From Chaunax sp. Z400 (lineage: Eukaryota > Chordata > Actinopteri > Lophiiformes > Chaunacidae): DNA of 64,000 bases. Under the pieces are notes generated by a model. The model made no database searches, was not told where the DNA came from, and worked only from the letters and a program-made list of their open reading frames with translations. Shown here piece by piece: positions 41,301 through 50,838 of the stretch (its first letter is position 1; each line of letters opens with the position of its first letter). Position numbers and translations under genes: made by a program. The stretch spans positions 7,092,617-7,156,616 of the forward strand of contig CM075193.1 of NCBI GenBank assembly GCA_037577475.1, read 5' to 3'.

Positions 41301-44300
41301 CCACGCCAACAGATGCTGATAAACATCATTCAGCTAAACCTACGGCCAACTTTGCACCAATGTTTGGCAGTACATTATTGATCCCTATGCTCTAGAGCTT
41401 ATCACAATCAGTTTTTACTTGTAGCTGTCCACTAAATATGTTCCTCTTGATGCTTGAAGCAGTGTGCATCAGGTCTCCTATGGTAATAAACTAGACTGTT
41501 CCATGATTTCTATTATGTTCACACACAGACTGTAATGGTACAAATGAGCCATGTTATGGAACGTCCTTCAGCATGTGAATGATCCCAGTTTGGTCTCTGA
41601 TTGGCTGTTTATTAGGCATGTGATGAGCAGCCCTTTTATTAGAATGTTGTTGCCTGGATACCGGGGCTCCATGAAAGAATGACAATAATTACTTATCCTA
41701 TAGAGCAGATTGCCCTGAGAACACACAAATATATGCAAAAACGGGAGCAAAAAGAAAAGTGATGCATAAATATTTTTGTTGAGTGTAAATTTATTACCAC
41801 GAGTACTTTAAAGTATCAGCACTTCATAATCCTCCAAGTCTGAGATATGGAAGTATATGAGACAAAAATATGTGTTGGTGAGAGGGAAAAACGACAAACA
41901 AATATGATACTGTATATAAAGACGTTACAGTGTTCTGTATAACAGTGCTCGGGGTTGGAGGGCTGGGCATATTTTCCATGTTGCATCGGGCAAGAGGCAA
42001 AGACAGGTCATACGGACACATTCACACCACTCTAACAGTAATGATTACAGCACTCAGCGATCAGTAGACATCAGCGCTAACACATGACACAAATCACATA
42101 GATGATAATAACATGTTTTACATCCCACAATTCTTACAAAGTGCACAAGTCCAAATCATGGTGCATTTAATTCCCCAACAGATTAACACTAAAACGTCTA
42201 AACAAATATCTCCAGTATGAGGCCTGATTACAAGAAACTGAAAAGCTGTCAGTGAGCATGTGTCAGGTTGGACTAAGTTTTATTTGTTTAACTTTGATAG
42301 CGTGTCTGACATCAATAAACACGCTTAGGATCACCACATGTCTCCCTGGAGGGGGTGAAAATTCCAGTTCTAAGATTTCTGTCCTGGTTGAGTGCTTCAC
42401 AGGGACACTTAGAGTTACCATGATGACGGTAAACACTCCTTGACAACTGAAACTCCTTAACAACAAGTCATCTATAATATATACAAGTGGAATCTGATTT
42501 TGGAGCTGGTGGCCTTTCTGAAGAGGTTCAGTCGTTGATCAGCTCACTGTGGCCGCTGCTTCTTGTATCCTTACTAAATGCAATGTTCAAATCTTTCCAT
42601 GACAAAATAAAGCAGAACATGATTATGTCTTATTAGTCTAATCTTTTTTTCTTATGTGGCTTCCTCACAATAAAAGTCACCAATGGTTTTGTTAGTTGGA
42701 TGCTTTTAACCAGCAGCAGTAGGAAGCATTAACTGAATCCACGTCTGATAGGAGAGTGAAGAATAAGTAGTAAGAATAAGTACTCAGTAGGGCCCGTACC
42801 CCCACCAAGGCCAAACAGTCATACACATATCTGGTAAAGCTTGTCAGGCCCTGCCCTTCCACTGAGTTATGTCGAAATAGTTTCAGTAAAGTTGAAAAAA
42901 AAAATCCCCGTCGTTCAATGTTATGGAAAGTTCCTGGATCTGCCCTTCTATCTGGATCTGCACCAAAATTTACTGGGTCACACCACACCCCCTCATGAGG
43001 GAAAATGCTGCAAAATGCCCCGTCTCGCAAACGTTTTTTTGGAAAAGTGGAAAAAAATCGGCTCCTCCGCTCTGTCTGGATCTGCATCAGTGATTAATAG
43101 GTTCTTTCCTGGCCCATGCATCATCCTTCTAACCAACTATTGAGGAAATGCATACAGTAGTTTTTGCGCAATCCTGCTGACATACAAGCAAACAGATTTA
43201 AATATATTGAATGACTGCCAACAAATATCATCAAAAAGGGTCTGATTCCATAGCAATATAAAGGGCTATAACTTAAAAGGGTTCAAAGGAAACTCATAAG
43301 GAAATCCACACAAAGGATTATGGTTAATAGAAATCGTAAAACTTGATATTAATGCATCTGGTGCACAGCAGTGTTCTCCTAAAAGAAAACCCTGCTGTGA
43401 CGTCCACACCAGTTAAATCCTAAAAGACTGGTCAGACCACAGTAGCTACAGATCAAAATTGTTGTTGCATGCTTGGGATTTTTTTAATTTAATTGGTATC
43501 CATTGTGCATTTTGTTTTGAAGGTTTTAAGGGTGTTAAAGGTTAGACGTGTCTGTTTTGGGTCACACAGCAGATCAGCTTGATGTAGGTCAGAGGTCATG
43601 TCCTGTGGGTCATCCTGCATTCACACTAATCCATACATCTTCTACAGGCACATACACTAAATGGTGGCTGCCAGTGTGATTATCTGAGCAAACAACTGTT
43701 AACATCAGTTGTCACGAGTTTCAAAAACAATTCTTCTTTTTTCTTTGACCCTTTTGTGCTTTATTTAGTTCTGTCACACCACCGGCATTCCCCCTCATTC
43801 AAAGTAGTTTCAATAGGAATAGCAAAGGGTGTGAACTTTCTCTCTACCAGTTTGCGTGTGAAGAGAGGGGCCTATCATATCAGCTGTGAGAGAGTTAAAG
43901 CAGCACGCTTGCAGCAATCTGTGTTTTCCCTCTCAAGGTCCTTTATCCAGCTGGAGCAGTTTTCCTGTGAATTATTCCTCCTATACCTCCACAGGAAAGC
44001 CGCCCCCCGCTGCCGCTTCCGATCCTGAGCTTTCCTCCTGACCATTGGAGTTAGCAAACCCCTTTTCTTTAACATTGTCATCCTATATAGTGATTATTTA
44101 AAAAGCCTCACATGTGAGAGACACCTGTATGAGTTCATCTTTTATGTTGGTAATAAATTCCGTTTTTACAAGACGTCTCCTCTCCTTTACATTTTAATGT
44201 GAATGAACACGACAGGAATCAAACCCAAAAGAAGAGGCTTCACTTTTTGGTCCTCTATTTGACTTGCAGCTATTGCTCTGTCCTGATCTTGTATACATAA

Positions 44301-44785
44301 CATGGTTGTCTCTTCCTTGCCTTTTCTTCCAGGAACATGGTGGCCTTCTTCGAATCTTCCCAGAAGGAAAGGCCCAGTTTGCGGATATAGAGCCCAAATT
44401 CGACCGTCTGCTGCTGTTCTGGTCAGACAGACGGAATCCTCACGAGGTTCAGCCCGCCTTCGCCACCAGGTCAGCATCCAAGTCTGTCCACTGCACATGC
44501 TCAGGTGATGAGGTCTGCTATACAATGAATCATTGTTTGATTGTCTCCACAGGTATGCCATCACGGTGTGGTATTTTGATGCAGATGAGCGAGCCAGAGC
44601 TAAAGAAAAGTATTTAACAGGTAAGATTAGGTTCAAACGGCAAAGTTCTGTGTCTGTCATTTCAGGCCCACTCTTGTTTTTATGCTGTTTTTTTTAAATC
44701 TCTTGTGTGTTTGTTTTCTTTCCATGCAGGTGCTGGAGAAAAAGGAGTAAAGGTTGAACTTGGTAAACCATCAGATCCCAGCTAG
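23319..44785 (+). CDS. egln1: EGLN1 / PHD2, HIF prolyl hydroxylase, complete
   Basis: This is the oxygen sensor that hydroxylates prolines of HIF-alpha using O2, 2-oxoglutarate, Fe(II) and ascorbate, marking HIF for VHL-directed degradation. Exons are 23319-24023, 35548-35667, 44333-44469, 44553-44620 and 44730-44785; phases agree, giving 361 aa (human 426, the difference mostly in the linker). The N-terminal MYND zinc finger has C15, C18, C27, C30, C36, H44, H48 and C52 available as ligands; its presence marks EGLN1 rather than EGLN2 or EGLN3. The catalytic domain has the iron triad H251, D253 (YVRHVDNPN) and H312 (NPHEVQP), with R321 for 2-oxoglutarate; the 61-residue H-to-H spacing equals that of human. 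Exon 3 begins EHGG where human has VSGG. Intron 1 is about 11.5 kb and intron 2 about 8.7 kb, both filled with repeats. The ATG at 23319 begins MEKQQSDLERDQQYC, placing the finger at the very N-terminus as expected. Confidence 0.98.
25775..25905. repeat. MITE-like inverted repeat
   Basis: TAACTATTATCC (25819-25830) pairs with GGATAATAGTTA (25860-25871), and outer GTAATC blocks (about 25786 and 25882-25901) also pair. It looks like a small fish MITE. The limits are approximate. Confidence 0.55.
31090..31510 (-). repeat. Possible LINE relic, minus strand
   Basis: The phrases AACCTGAAGCTGCTGACTCT and GTTGTTGACCTGGAGCCAAG are of a kind seen in decayed fish retroposons, on the opposite strand. 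No frame is left. The class is uncertain. Confidence 0.35.
33467..33643 (+). repeat. Duplicated segment, copy 1
   Basis: This 177-bp segment starts GCAGCATGAGCCAAGCAGTT and is about 93-95% identical by eye to 36743-36922, in the same orientation, 3.3 kb away. Copy 1 is in EGLN1 intron 1 and copy 2 in intron 2. Confidence 0.9.
36000..36283 (+). pseudogene. LINE reverse transcriptase fragment
   Basis: Across shifting frames the plus strand reads FQSGFR, a histidine-Ser-Thr stretch, TALIKVVN-like residues and LDNNKLSVLVLFDLS, the fingers-palm part of a non-LTR retrotransposon RT (L2/CR1-like layout). Several frameshifts and stops are present, and it ends where a CAGGGTTTCCCC motif begins at 36284. 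It lies in EGLN1 intron 2. Confidence 0.7.
36696..36742 (+). repeat. 47-bp direct repeat, left copy
   Basis: It reads GAACAGGGTAACTCACACAA through AGCAATATAAAT and is identical or nearly so to 37010-37056. The pair brackets copy 2 of the duplicated segment and the GA tract. Confidence 0.9.
36743..36922 (+). repeat. Duplicated segment, copy 2
   Basis: This copy differs from copy 1 by a few substitutions and a 3-bp insertion (TTTACAACAGTTC against TTTACAGTTC). It is followed by a GA-rich run (36928-36957) and lies between two 47-bp direct repeats. Confidence 0.9.
37010..37056 (+). repeat. 47-bp direct repeat, right copy
   Basis: This is the partner of 36696-36742; the start-to-start distance is 314 bp. 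It suggests a tandem duplication or a solo-repeat-like remnant. Confidence 0.9.
38689..39133. mobile_element. MITE, hAT-like, about 445 bp
   Basis: The left end is TGGTGCGTTCCAG, and the right end, inverted, is TGGTGCCTTCCAT. Inner blocks also pair (GGGAAGTCGGAC near 38710 with the inverted GGAAGTCGGAGC near 39100). There is no coding capacity. An 8-bp target duplication is not evident. Confidence 0.65.
42785..43200 (+). repeat. Dispersed teleost repeat, longest copy
   Basis: It runs from GTACCCCCACCAAGGCC through CTATCTGGATCTGCACCAAA and TTCTTTCCTGGCCCATGCAT to GCGCAATCCTGCTGACATAC, about 410 bp in EGLN1 intron 2. Shorter pieces are at 7795-7920, 17470-17660 and 38310-38440. It has no intact frame. 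Confidence 0.65.
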
Positions 44786-45270
44786 AAGGAAGCTTGCTCC
44801 CCCTACAGACTACCATTAAGTGCTCTGTCCTAAGAAATGTGGCCTCTAGAGAGCATGTGTGTGTGTTTTACATGGCGAAACAGAAGACTTTTTCTTGAGT
44901 GGGTGAAACATCCATGTTTATGGAGACAAAACAAATGAATACACAGTGATTTTTGTTCATTTTCAGCAAACTGTGGCGACCCAGGGGACCTTGAATGTCA
45001 TGACATTGTACTGAAAGGGATTGTGTGGATTTTTATCCTTTCACCTCTTTGGTGAAGAATGCAGCAAACGTTTTCAGAAAATAACTTCAAACAGGAATTA
45101 AGCTCAGAGAGAATCTACATCTTTTGCATATTTGTATTTGCAGTTAATTCCCTAAAGGTACAGTGTTCTGCATATGCTTAATGTGTTATGCTTTTCACAT
45201 GGAATCAGCTGTTTTAAGCTACTGGATGGCAAGATGTGCTTGAGTTTGCAATAATATGGGGAATGATCTG

Positions 45271-45276
45271 AATTAA
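45271..45276 (+). terminator. Candidate EGLN1 polyadenylation signal ATTAAA
   Basis: The common variant hexamer ATTAAA lies about 490 bp after the EGLN1 stop. A canonical AATAAA follows further on at 46048-46053. Either could be used. Confidence 0.35.
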
Positions 45277-46374
45277 AAAGGCCCTTTTTCTGACATAATT
45301 CATTGGTCTTACTTTGAATTAATTCATTTGCAGCACATTTACATGCTGACTGTCTCATTTGATCTCTATTTCCCTTTTTACATCCTTATTTCCATTGGCA
45401 CTGATGTAAGGACCTGTGGTAACTGCCTCTATTGCATGCTGTTTGCACGATGTGCTGTTTCATGCTGCCCTCTGCAGGCCAATACTCTATTGCAGATATT
45501 ACATTTTATTATTTTCTGGATAAATACAATTCCATAAAGTAGAAATGAAACTGGTCACACTAGGATAGGCGAAAAAAACAAACTTAGTTGAACAGCAAAA
45601 AATCAATATTGTCTGTTGTATTGTCTTTACTGCCCTGACAACTACAGCCAATGTCAGTGATTACTGACTGATAATAAGATGATGTCATTAAAATATTACA
45701 CTCTTGTACTCTTTCTATAAGATTTAAACATTGTAGCATATTGACCAAATAGTGAATGGCACCATCATCCAGTAAGTTATTGTAACTTTGCAAAACTTTC
45801 TAAGGTTATATATTCTTCTGCTCTATGCACCAGTTATATATTTATATTCTCCATTATATAAATCATTGATTTAATAAATAGATCACCGGTCTTCATCTTT
45901 AATAATCTGAAAGCAATACAGACCTTCTAGAAGACTATCCCTAAACATCAGCCTCACAAGTGCATTGTGAGAATTTCCCTATTTTGTAAATGAATAATTA
46001 AAATTCCACGGTACATCATGTATCAGTGCTTAGCCTAACATCGCATCAATAAAATGGTGAGAAGTGGAAATATGCCTGGCCTGCTGGTCTCTTTGTTGCT
46101 CTGCTATAATTCTAATAGTATGTCTAAGTCTGAACCACAGAATTCACATTTCATATTCTTTTCAGTTGATTTTAATTCATCTGGTTGTATTCAGAGATGC
46201 TTTCCTCTACATCCCAGAACCTGTTTATTCTACAGTAGTCAGTATTACATGTCACTAAGCAATATATTAAGAATTTAGGTAGTAAAAACTTTATGTAAAC
46301 TTATTTATTGCATGATTTAGGCTTCTAAAAGTTTCATTTTTCACATGCACGAGTAATCTGTGTAGTTAAAAGCA

Positions 46375-46562
46375 ATGTGGCACGCTCCTTGTGCAAAAAG
46401 ACTAGTGAACCAGTTCACCTATATTGCATGTTTTTGGTGGTGGGAGGAAGGAGGGGAGAACATGCAAACGCCACACAGAAAAATCCCAGGTCCTCCAGTG
46501 GATTTGAAGCCAGGACTTTCTTGCTGTGATGAACCAGCGCTAACCACTACGCCACCGTGCCA
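46375..46562 (-). repeat. tRNA-derived SINE, minus strand
   Basis: Read on the minus strand it begins GTGGCACGGTGGCGTAGTGG, then TTAGCGCTGG and a decayed B-box region, followed by the fish SINE body CTGTGTGGCGTTTGCATGTT. This is a tRNA-like pol III promoter head plus a tail common in teleosts. It sits directly against a Tc1 relic. Confidence 0.7.
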
Positions 46563-46918
46563 CAGCATGTAAACTCAGGAATATTCCAGAACAGGAGGCC
46601 TTTGCCCATGAGGAACATTGCCAGATGCTGGTGTCTGGATATGCATCACATTTACAGCAGGTCTTAGCAGCAAAAGGGTCTCTACTAAGTATTTGTCTTT
46701 AAGAGTTGAACCATTTTGAGACTGCAGTAGTCAGTCGATGTAGCATTTTGTGTTATATTTGGAAGAAACACTTGTAATATCTGTTGTATTGAGCTATTTA
46801 AACTGTTTTTTAAGCAGTTTAAATAGCTAATATTTAAACTTGGTTTTTGAAAACAGCTGATAAATAGTACATTTTGCCAATAAACTTAATTACAATGTTG
46901 GAATAATTTTGCTAGCAG
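46563..46918 (+). mobile_element. Tc1-family relic, 3' part, same family as 53804-54572
   Basis: It is alignable by eye with 54200-54572: CAGGAATATTCCAGAAC, TTGCCAGATGCTGGTGTCTG, CAGCAAAAGGGTCTCTAC and CAGCTGATAAATAGTA. It has lost its 5' part and abuts a SINE at 46562. It lies between EGLN1 and GPR137B. Confidence 0.8.
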
Positions 46919-46967
46919 TAATGTCTTATAACAGTCCAGGATGTGCTGTTGAGACCTAAAAAATTAT

Positions 46968-46973
46968 TTTATT
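46968..46973 (-). terminator. Candidate GPR137B polyadenylation signal AATAAA
   Basis: On the minus strand AATAAA lies about 420 bp after the GPR137B stop, just before an old Tc1 relic. This is support by position only. Confidence 0.4.
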
Positions 46974-47395
46974 TTAATAAAAGTGCATTTGTCACAGCAT
47001 TTAAACTTTTTTTAATATGAATTAAATCAATATATCCTCTATAGAAACAACATCTGTACGGAAAATAACATACAGTACATAAAATTGTAATACAGTACAC
47101 TTTATAAAAGTCAGGAAATATATTAAGCAGTATTCAATATAAACTATACAAAGAAAATGTTTAAGAGCAGTCAAAATTAGATCAGGCATTGTACAAGGAG
47201 TGCAAAATCAATGTCCCTCTTGTGGACCTTCATTTACTGGCAGAGAAAAGTCTGTTAGTTCTTCTTCTCTAGATAAAATAGAAAAGTGAATGTATTGAGT
47301 AAAGGGCGGCGTTCAGCGCTATGTGCCTTTGTAACGAGACTGCATAAATATACAAAACAATGCCACAGGTCAGCAGGAGTCACTGTGACCTCCTG

Positions 47396-50300
47396 TCAGT
47401 AATGGCCGAGTTCCTCTGAAGCAGGAGGGAGGTGGTAATTGTCCTCCCCTCCGATGTAGACATTTATACCGCTGCTTTGGCTCCCCCACTCGTAACTGTC
47501 TGCAGCCAGACTGGAAAAACACATAAAAATCCATTAAACCATGTTTGATCTCTCTACCTTCAGCCTCACTCCCACTTAATGTACAGTGTCATTAGATCAG
47601 TGTTTTTACCTGGCTTGGATGTTATGAGGCATGACGCTCCACGCCAGGTCATCGTCGCTGTCATAACGCCGTGGGTTGTCGAAGAAATAAGACCTGGTGG
47701 AGAAGACATGACCAGGAAGTCCAGAACAACTCTGCAGGATCAGCAAACAAGACAACAAACATGAGATATCATGATAAACAAATATGGTTATTTCTTACAT
47801 TATAAAATCCAACCTCGTGTAAAAATAAATCATTAATGACTTGCAACCTCCTGTCACACACTGCAAATACCTGTGAGCAGATTCACCTAAGAGTAAGACT
47901 AAAAAATTTAAGAGGTCTGAAAGAACAAAACTGCCCCATCTGCCATCCTGCAAATTATGATGCAACCCCTCAGATTTATTTTGAGACCCCTGGGAGGATT
48001 TCTGGGACCACAGGTTGGAAACCACTGGTTTAAGGTAACCGCTCGCTCACCCTGTCTTGGTTAGGCTGCCGGACTCTGAAGAAGAAAACTACAAGTGAGG
48101 TGGGGAGCAGCTCCCACACAAACAAGATCACTCCAAAGACGATGTAGCCAGCGTCACCCAGAGTCGACTGTAGATCTGCCTGAAAAACAAACAAAATCAC
48201 ATTTCATCACAGCATACTGTTTCACCCAGACATAAAGAAAACTATTCATTAATATCAATCATGAAAAGAGAAACAACTACCAGTCAGGAAAACTCTTTCC
48301 AGAAATAAAAATGTTCTCCCATAAAAGCTACAACTCACATAAATTTGGTTCTGAGGACAAGGAAGGAAGATCTTTGCATTTTAATAAAAATAGTTTTGGA
48401 TGATATGTTTATTGTTTTGCAGAGAATTATTACTCCTCTCGTGTCTGCACAGTAAATATGAGGCTACATCCAGGAAATGAAAAGCTTAACTTATCACAAA
48501 GAGTCTCTGCAGAAATTCACCAAACCCGGGCCAACATGAGCTCAATACGACACCTGATCGTTCACAACACCACAACTTGTCATTTTTACACTTTGTGTAG
48601 GTTTTGATATGGTGAAAACAAGAAATATATCATGCTAATTAGTGTGCTTTACCTTTGCACCAGGCTAGCTGTTTCCAGTCTAAGCTAAGCTAATCAGCTG
48701 CTGGTTGTATCTTCCTATTCACTGTACCAGATCTGAATATCAATCTTCTCATCCAACGCTCAGAAGAAACATAATATGCATGTTTTCCAAGATGAAAAAG
48801 TATTTTGACGTCTGGTTTCCACCTGGTCTGAAACGTTGTACCAGTCGTAGTCAAAGGAGTTAATAGTCTTGTTTGAGAGCCCCAGGACAACCAGGTTGTA
48901 GCAGGCCCTGGACGTGTACAGGAGGATGATGATAGCGCCTATAGCCGTCACCTGGCACACTGACGTCCCCTGCATGGATTAAAAAAGAGTTGCATTAAGA
49001 AATTGCATGTCAAGCAATTCCTAGCGAGTGTAGCAAAATCTGAAAACATTTGTGGAAGTAGGATGACACTGTCTGCTCATTCAATTCAGAGCCCCACACA
49101 GGGCGGGAAGTGTGTCCCACCTTGGATTCCAGGTAAATGTTAGCCAGTGACATCTTGGCGATCTTGTAAAGACACAGGGAGAGCGAGACAGCGCACAGGA
49201 CAAACAGTGAATCGTTGATCGCGACCCTCACGAGTACAATGGTGTGGGTTTCTGCAGGGGACATTCTCACCAACAGGGCGCACACTAAATTCACGACTAA
49301 AAACACCAGGCTGATGAACAGGAAGAGCAAGTACAGCGGCAGCCTGTGGGCCAGGAAAAGAGAGACAATTATTTTATTAACCCATTAAAGCCTTGCAAGA
49401 CAGTTCACATACTCTTTTACCAAATTAATATAAGCATAATAAAATCAATAAAGATATTGTTGAGGGAAAAAAAGGAAAATAAAATCTTGAAACCTGAAAT
49501 GTCATCTAACCTGTATCTCAAAAGCTCTGGTGCATATTTCGACTTTGCCTTGAAAACAACCTGTGAAGAGAAACAAACATGAATCATGCAATGAGTCACG
49601 CTATTCTAGACGCCCATTTTCACTTCTGTGTTCTTGTTAGCGCATCCTTTTAAAACAGGAACCTCAGAGTAGAAAACAGGAGAGTTTTTAACTTAATATG
49701 CACAATGGTGCCACAGAAAAGGGCCACATGTAATGCTTTGTGCCTCCCTGTCAACTGTGACTCAAGAGGATTATGCTAAAATAAACTTTAGGTAGAGGCC
49801 AGAGAAGCTATTATTTGGCTTTTGGATCAAGTTGGCAGATGGAGGAATGGTTCACTGCAGTGCAGTTTCTATTCAATGTGTATGAGAATGTTTTAATTAC
49901 ACTGATAGCAACACGTTATAGCTACTGGAAAGTTATTAGGTGATGCTACGCAATTCATTTTAGTAGTTATGTCTGTGCATTAAGTATTGATATCTACTGT
50001 ATTCTATCATACTGTGTTATTACCTCCATCAAGGGGCAGTGGCGCACCATCAGGAGAGGCAAACCAGGTAAATGCTTGCCCCCCCCCCCAAAAAAAGAAA
50101 TGGGGAACTGGGCCCCAAATAGCCACTCATACGAGCACATTTTTCTATGACAACTATAAACCACCTGAAGGGATTATACTGCATACCGCATCAAAAAAAA
50201 AAAGCCTAAGTGGGGCCCCTTCTATCTAAAGAAGGAAAAAAGACAGTGATGGGCTTCTTAGCCCCCCCCCCTCCCCAGAGTCTAGGATCGCCACTGCCAA

Positions 50301-50838
50301 GGATGGAACATTTGTGTCGCCGTCTGTTAGCAGGATTACAAAATAATCATTCCAAACTAGTGATACCAGAAAATCCTGATCTAAATATAATCTTCTCACA
50401 CCTGGTGCAGAACCACTGCTGACACCAGCCTGCATGATCATGTATGACCAGCATCCAGAGCTGCTCACTCACCTGTGCAAAGTAGAGGTTCATGAGGCTG
50501 AGCGTGAAGAACTGGAGGCAGACTGGGCAGCAGTAGAGCAGCCAGAAGGGGAAGGGGCCCAGAGTGTTGGCCGTGACAAAGTTCTGGAAGTAGAAGGAGA
50601 AGAGAACGGTGCGGAGGGCCGACCACAGCAGGCACAGCGACAGGAAGGCGGTCTGGTAGCTGAAGCGCTTGTGTCGGTACCGCAGGACCAGCCACAGCTG
50701 GACGTAGATGAAGATGAAGAGGAGGGAGTAGAAGACGGTGTAGACCACCGTCAGGCCCAGAGTGACGTATGGGGGCACGGCCGGGCTCAAGGTAGGCAGA
50801 GGCAGGGACGACTCCTTCTCATCCGCGGAGGCCTCCAT
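47396..50838 (-). CDS. gpr137b: GPR137B-like seven-transmembrane lysosomal protein, complete
   Basis: GPR137B (TM7SF1) is an orphan seven-pass protein of the lysosome membrane that acts on Rag GTPases and mTORC1. Coding exons are 50473-50838, 49511-49560, 49121-49343, 48823-48969, 48051-48179, 47610-47731 and 47396-47510; all phases fit, giving 383 aa (human 399). Diagnostic segments are VPPYVTLGLTVVYTVFY (TM1), YVQLWLVLRYRHKRFSYQ, LRTVLFSFYFQNFV, FKAKSKYAPELLRYRL, RVAINDSLFVLCAVSLSLC, KMSLANIYLESK, SVCQVTAIG and NSFDYDWYNVSDQ. The cytoplasmic tail keeps SYFFDNPRRYDSDDDLAW at 319-336 but then diverges, ending in ELGHY. The start at 50838 (MEASADEKES) follows the likely 5' UTR; the frame stays open upstream, but no ATG lies between 50838 and 50895. 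It converges with EGLN1 and diverges from the spastin gene. GPR137C or a duplicated copy of GPR137B cannot be fully excluded. Confidence 0.94.
47925..48030 (+). repeat. Dispersed repeat fragment next to GPR137B exon 5
   Basis: It ends CCACAGGTTGGAAACCACTGG, a phrase common at the ends of fish repeats. It stops about 20 bp short of the GPR137B exon 5 boundary (48051). Confidence 0.5.
48600..48760 (-). repeat. Dispersed repeat (AGCTTAGCATAAAGACTGG family), minus copy
   Basis: The minus strand has TTAGCTTAGACTGGAAACAG and GCTAGCCTGGTGCAAAGGTA, matching 61850-61915 on the plus strand. It lies in GPR137B intron 4. Confidence 0.65.
50037..50296. mobile_element. Short non-autonomous DNA transposon, 260 bp, in GPR137B intron 1
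   Basis: The left end is CAGTGGCGC, and the right end, inverted, is CAGTGGCGATCCTAGAC. The interior has C-runs and GGGGCCCC-like pieces. The flanks share CAAGG (tcaagggg / ccaaggat), possibly a decayed target duplication. It has no coding capacity. Confidence 0.6.

Larger units (their letters stand above)
35668..44332 (+). other. EGLN1 intron 2
   Basis: An 8.7-kb intron holding a LINE fragment, the duplicated segment with its direct repeats, a MITE (38689-39133) and two copies of a dispersed repeat. The remainder is AT-rich and featureless to me. Confidence 0.65.

Noticed and set aside
44187..44660. Minus-strand open frame of 157 codons over EGLN1 exons 3 and 4
   Set aside because: It runs antisense through two real exons and their intron with no family match.
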